Shown one piece after another: positions 62,688 to 64,000 of a DNA stretch of 64,000 nucleotides. The first letter of the stretch is position 1, and each line of letters begins with the position of its first letter. The translations under genes were made by a program, and so were the position numbers. The DNA is from Boswellia sacra (lineage: Eukaryota > Streptophyta > Magnoliopsida > Sapindales > Burseraceae), in the NCBI GenBank assembly GCA_013180625.2, contig SNVD02001406.1, positions 1 through 64,000 of the forward strand. The letters run 5' to 3'. The notes beneath the pieces are model-generated. The model made no database searches. It saw only the letters and a list, made by a program, of their open reading frames with translations, and had not been told where the DNA came from.

Positions 62688-63545
62688 TAGGGCTGTGCAT
62701 GGTATCCACCCACCTGCCCGAACCCAACATACCGGCCATAGTCTGGTTGGGGGTTAGGGGGGTGTTGGGGTGGGGTAGGTTAGGGTATTGAGAGAAGTGT
62801 AGGGTGTGGTATGGTGGCAATTCAGAATACCCTCTATGGTATGGTATAGTGACCGGTATTTTAGAAAAACCCGCAAATACCATACCATACCAGACTTGAT
62901 TTACAAAATTAAAAAATATGCCACATGTCATTATATAATTGGTTTATGTATAAGATGTATGTGTGAATGTTATATACCTAAGTGGAGTATATAATGAAAA
63001 GTTGCTAACCCTAAATTCCTAACCTATTCGTGTTGTTATAGATATGTAGTTACTTGATGTTTTTGTGTTGATATTGATATATAGTGGCTTGATATCTTTG
63101 TGTTGTTATGGATACGTGGTTGCATACTATTATTGGATATCTGGATTTATATGGTTGGTTTATTATTGGATATATTATCATTTATTATCATAAAGAGTAA
63201 GTTAAAACTAATTACATTGATAAGATTTAGGTACAAAAATTATGAGTAATAACATTAAACAATGTCAAAACAAGAACTCAATGCTTTAAAATCTTTTAAA
63301 AAAAGTTATAAGTAAGCTTCAAAAAAAAAAAAAAACATGGTAAGGCTTGGTCAAAATTCTGGTCAAACTTAGTCAACCCTCGAAAATAACATACCATACC
63401 CGCCCCTCCCCAACCATAGGGGGATATGGCATGCTATCTCATTCAAGAAAGGTATGGTTTGGTGTAAAAATGTAAAACCCGACCTATGGCGGGTGGGGGG
63501 ATGGTATGGCCATACCCTACCTTACCCTACCCATGCACACCCCTA
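62688..63545. mobile_element. hAT-like non-autonomous element in the SCAI intron
   Basis: The ends are inverted repeats: TAGGGCTGTGCAT at 62688 and the complement of ATGCACACCCCTA ending at 63545 (one mismatch in 13). The sub-terminal parts on both sides are rich in GGTATGG and CCATACC words, which pair as longer imperfect repeats. Short (T)AGGGGTGTGCA ends fit plant hAT elements. No transposase. The expected 8-bp target duplication is not seen (CTTACAAC against TAAACAGC), so it may have decayed. Confidence 0.7.
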
Positions 63546-64000
63546 TAAACAGCCACATTATTGGAGAGATTGTTTAGCACCTTTTGAGATGCCGGTGCAA
63601 ATATGTTCATAAGTGTTCTGTCATAAAAGATCTACAAAATAAACTGTAAAACCGCATGATCCTCCCTAAAAATAGAAGTGTTTAGTTTAAGGTTCAACTC
63701 GGTGGGTGCAATCAATTCTTTGGGGCCGCACGTGCTTGTGGGTCATGGCTTGAGGCTTACCTAATCCTTGTGGAAGGGTGGTTTTGCATTGGTATCATGG
63801 ACCAGTTGGTCTCGAATACCATGGTTGGAAAAGAAAGTAAAAGACTATTTGTCATAGTAAATATCTTTGTATCATTTTTTTCTTTTTTATTTGCAAAGAC
63901 TTCAATATCTTTTATCAGCCTAGGAGCAGATAATATGAAACTCTAGAAATCTAAATAGAAAGGAGCTTGAGTAGGACATGAGTCTGGTTATTTTTCTATG
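63546..64000. other. probable continuation of SCAI intron, nothing recognised
   Basis: Includes a slightly G+C-richer patch near 63690-63800, but no splice sites with conserved SCAI sequence and no element ends are found. Confidence 0.4.

Noticed and set aside
1..64000. tRNA, rRNA, CRISPR arrays, operons or organelle-derived blocks
   Set aside because: No T-arm-like word with paired flanking stems, no rRNA-like sequence and no regularly spaced identical repeats with unique spacers were found on either strand by reading; a tRNA scan could still find a short gene I missed.

Overview
The window reads as nuclear DNA of a flowering plant, most likely a eudicot. It is AT-rich and intron-rich, with GT-AG splice sites, plant-specific gene families and many LTR retrotransposons. 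There are no operons, ribosome binding sites, CRISPR arrays or recognisable tRNA/rRNA genes. Exon boundaries were placed by eye from splice dinucleotides, reading frame and remembered family similarity; no alignment was run.

Layout. 1-5.4 kb: a short MITE-like repeat, then a CDC20 (anaphase-promoting-complex activator) pseudogene that keeps its introns but carries stops and frameshifts, then a locally duplicated repeat block. 5.45-10.77 kb: a complete, decayed Ty1/copia element on the minus strand with two LTRs and a perfect 5-bp target duplication. 10.8-14.9 kb: AT-rich spacer with duplicated repeats. 14.88-15.37 kb: a small single-exon gene with an OCTOPUS/DUF740-like Cys/His motif. 16.26-21.96 kb: a second, older copia element on the plus strand. 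23.16-33.57 kb: an apparently intact 14-exon gene (minus strand, 730 codons) for an LMBR1-like multispan membrane protein; one intron holds a LINE fragment and another an inverted-repeat element. 35.39-45.93 kb: a 10.5-kb Ty3/gypsy element of Tat/Ogre type (minus strand) inserted in an AT microsatellite. 45.9-58.6 kb: a gene-poor stretch with small repeats. 58.76 kb to the right edge: the first six exons of a SCAI-homologue gene (plus strand), whose seventh intron position holds a hAT-like non-autonomous element; the 3' part lies outside the window.

How the parts relate. Intact host functions seen are a membrane protein (LMBR1-like), a SCAI-like protein and a small Cys/His-motif protein; nothing links them in one pathway. 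The most unusual object is the gypsy element. Besides its own gag-pol it carries, in antisense orientation between pol and the 3' LTR, a spliced gene with its own TATA box, a 5'-UTR intron filled by two different minisatellites, and a coiled-coil C-terminus. Antisense ORFs are known in some Tat-lineage elements, so the arrangement is not new in principle, but this copy shows the whole architecture clearly. Most in-frame stops in the gypsy and first copia pol genes can be explained by C-to-T or G-to-A changes, as expected from deamination of methylated cytosine in silenced elements.
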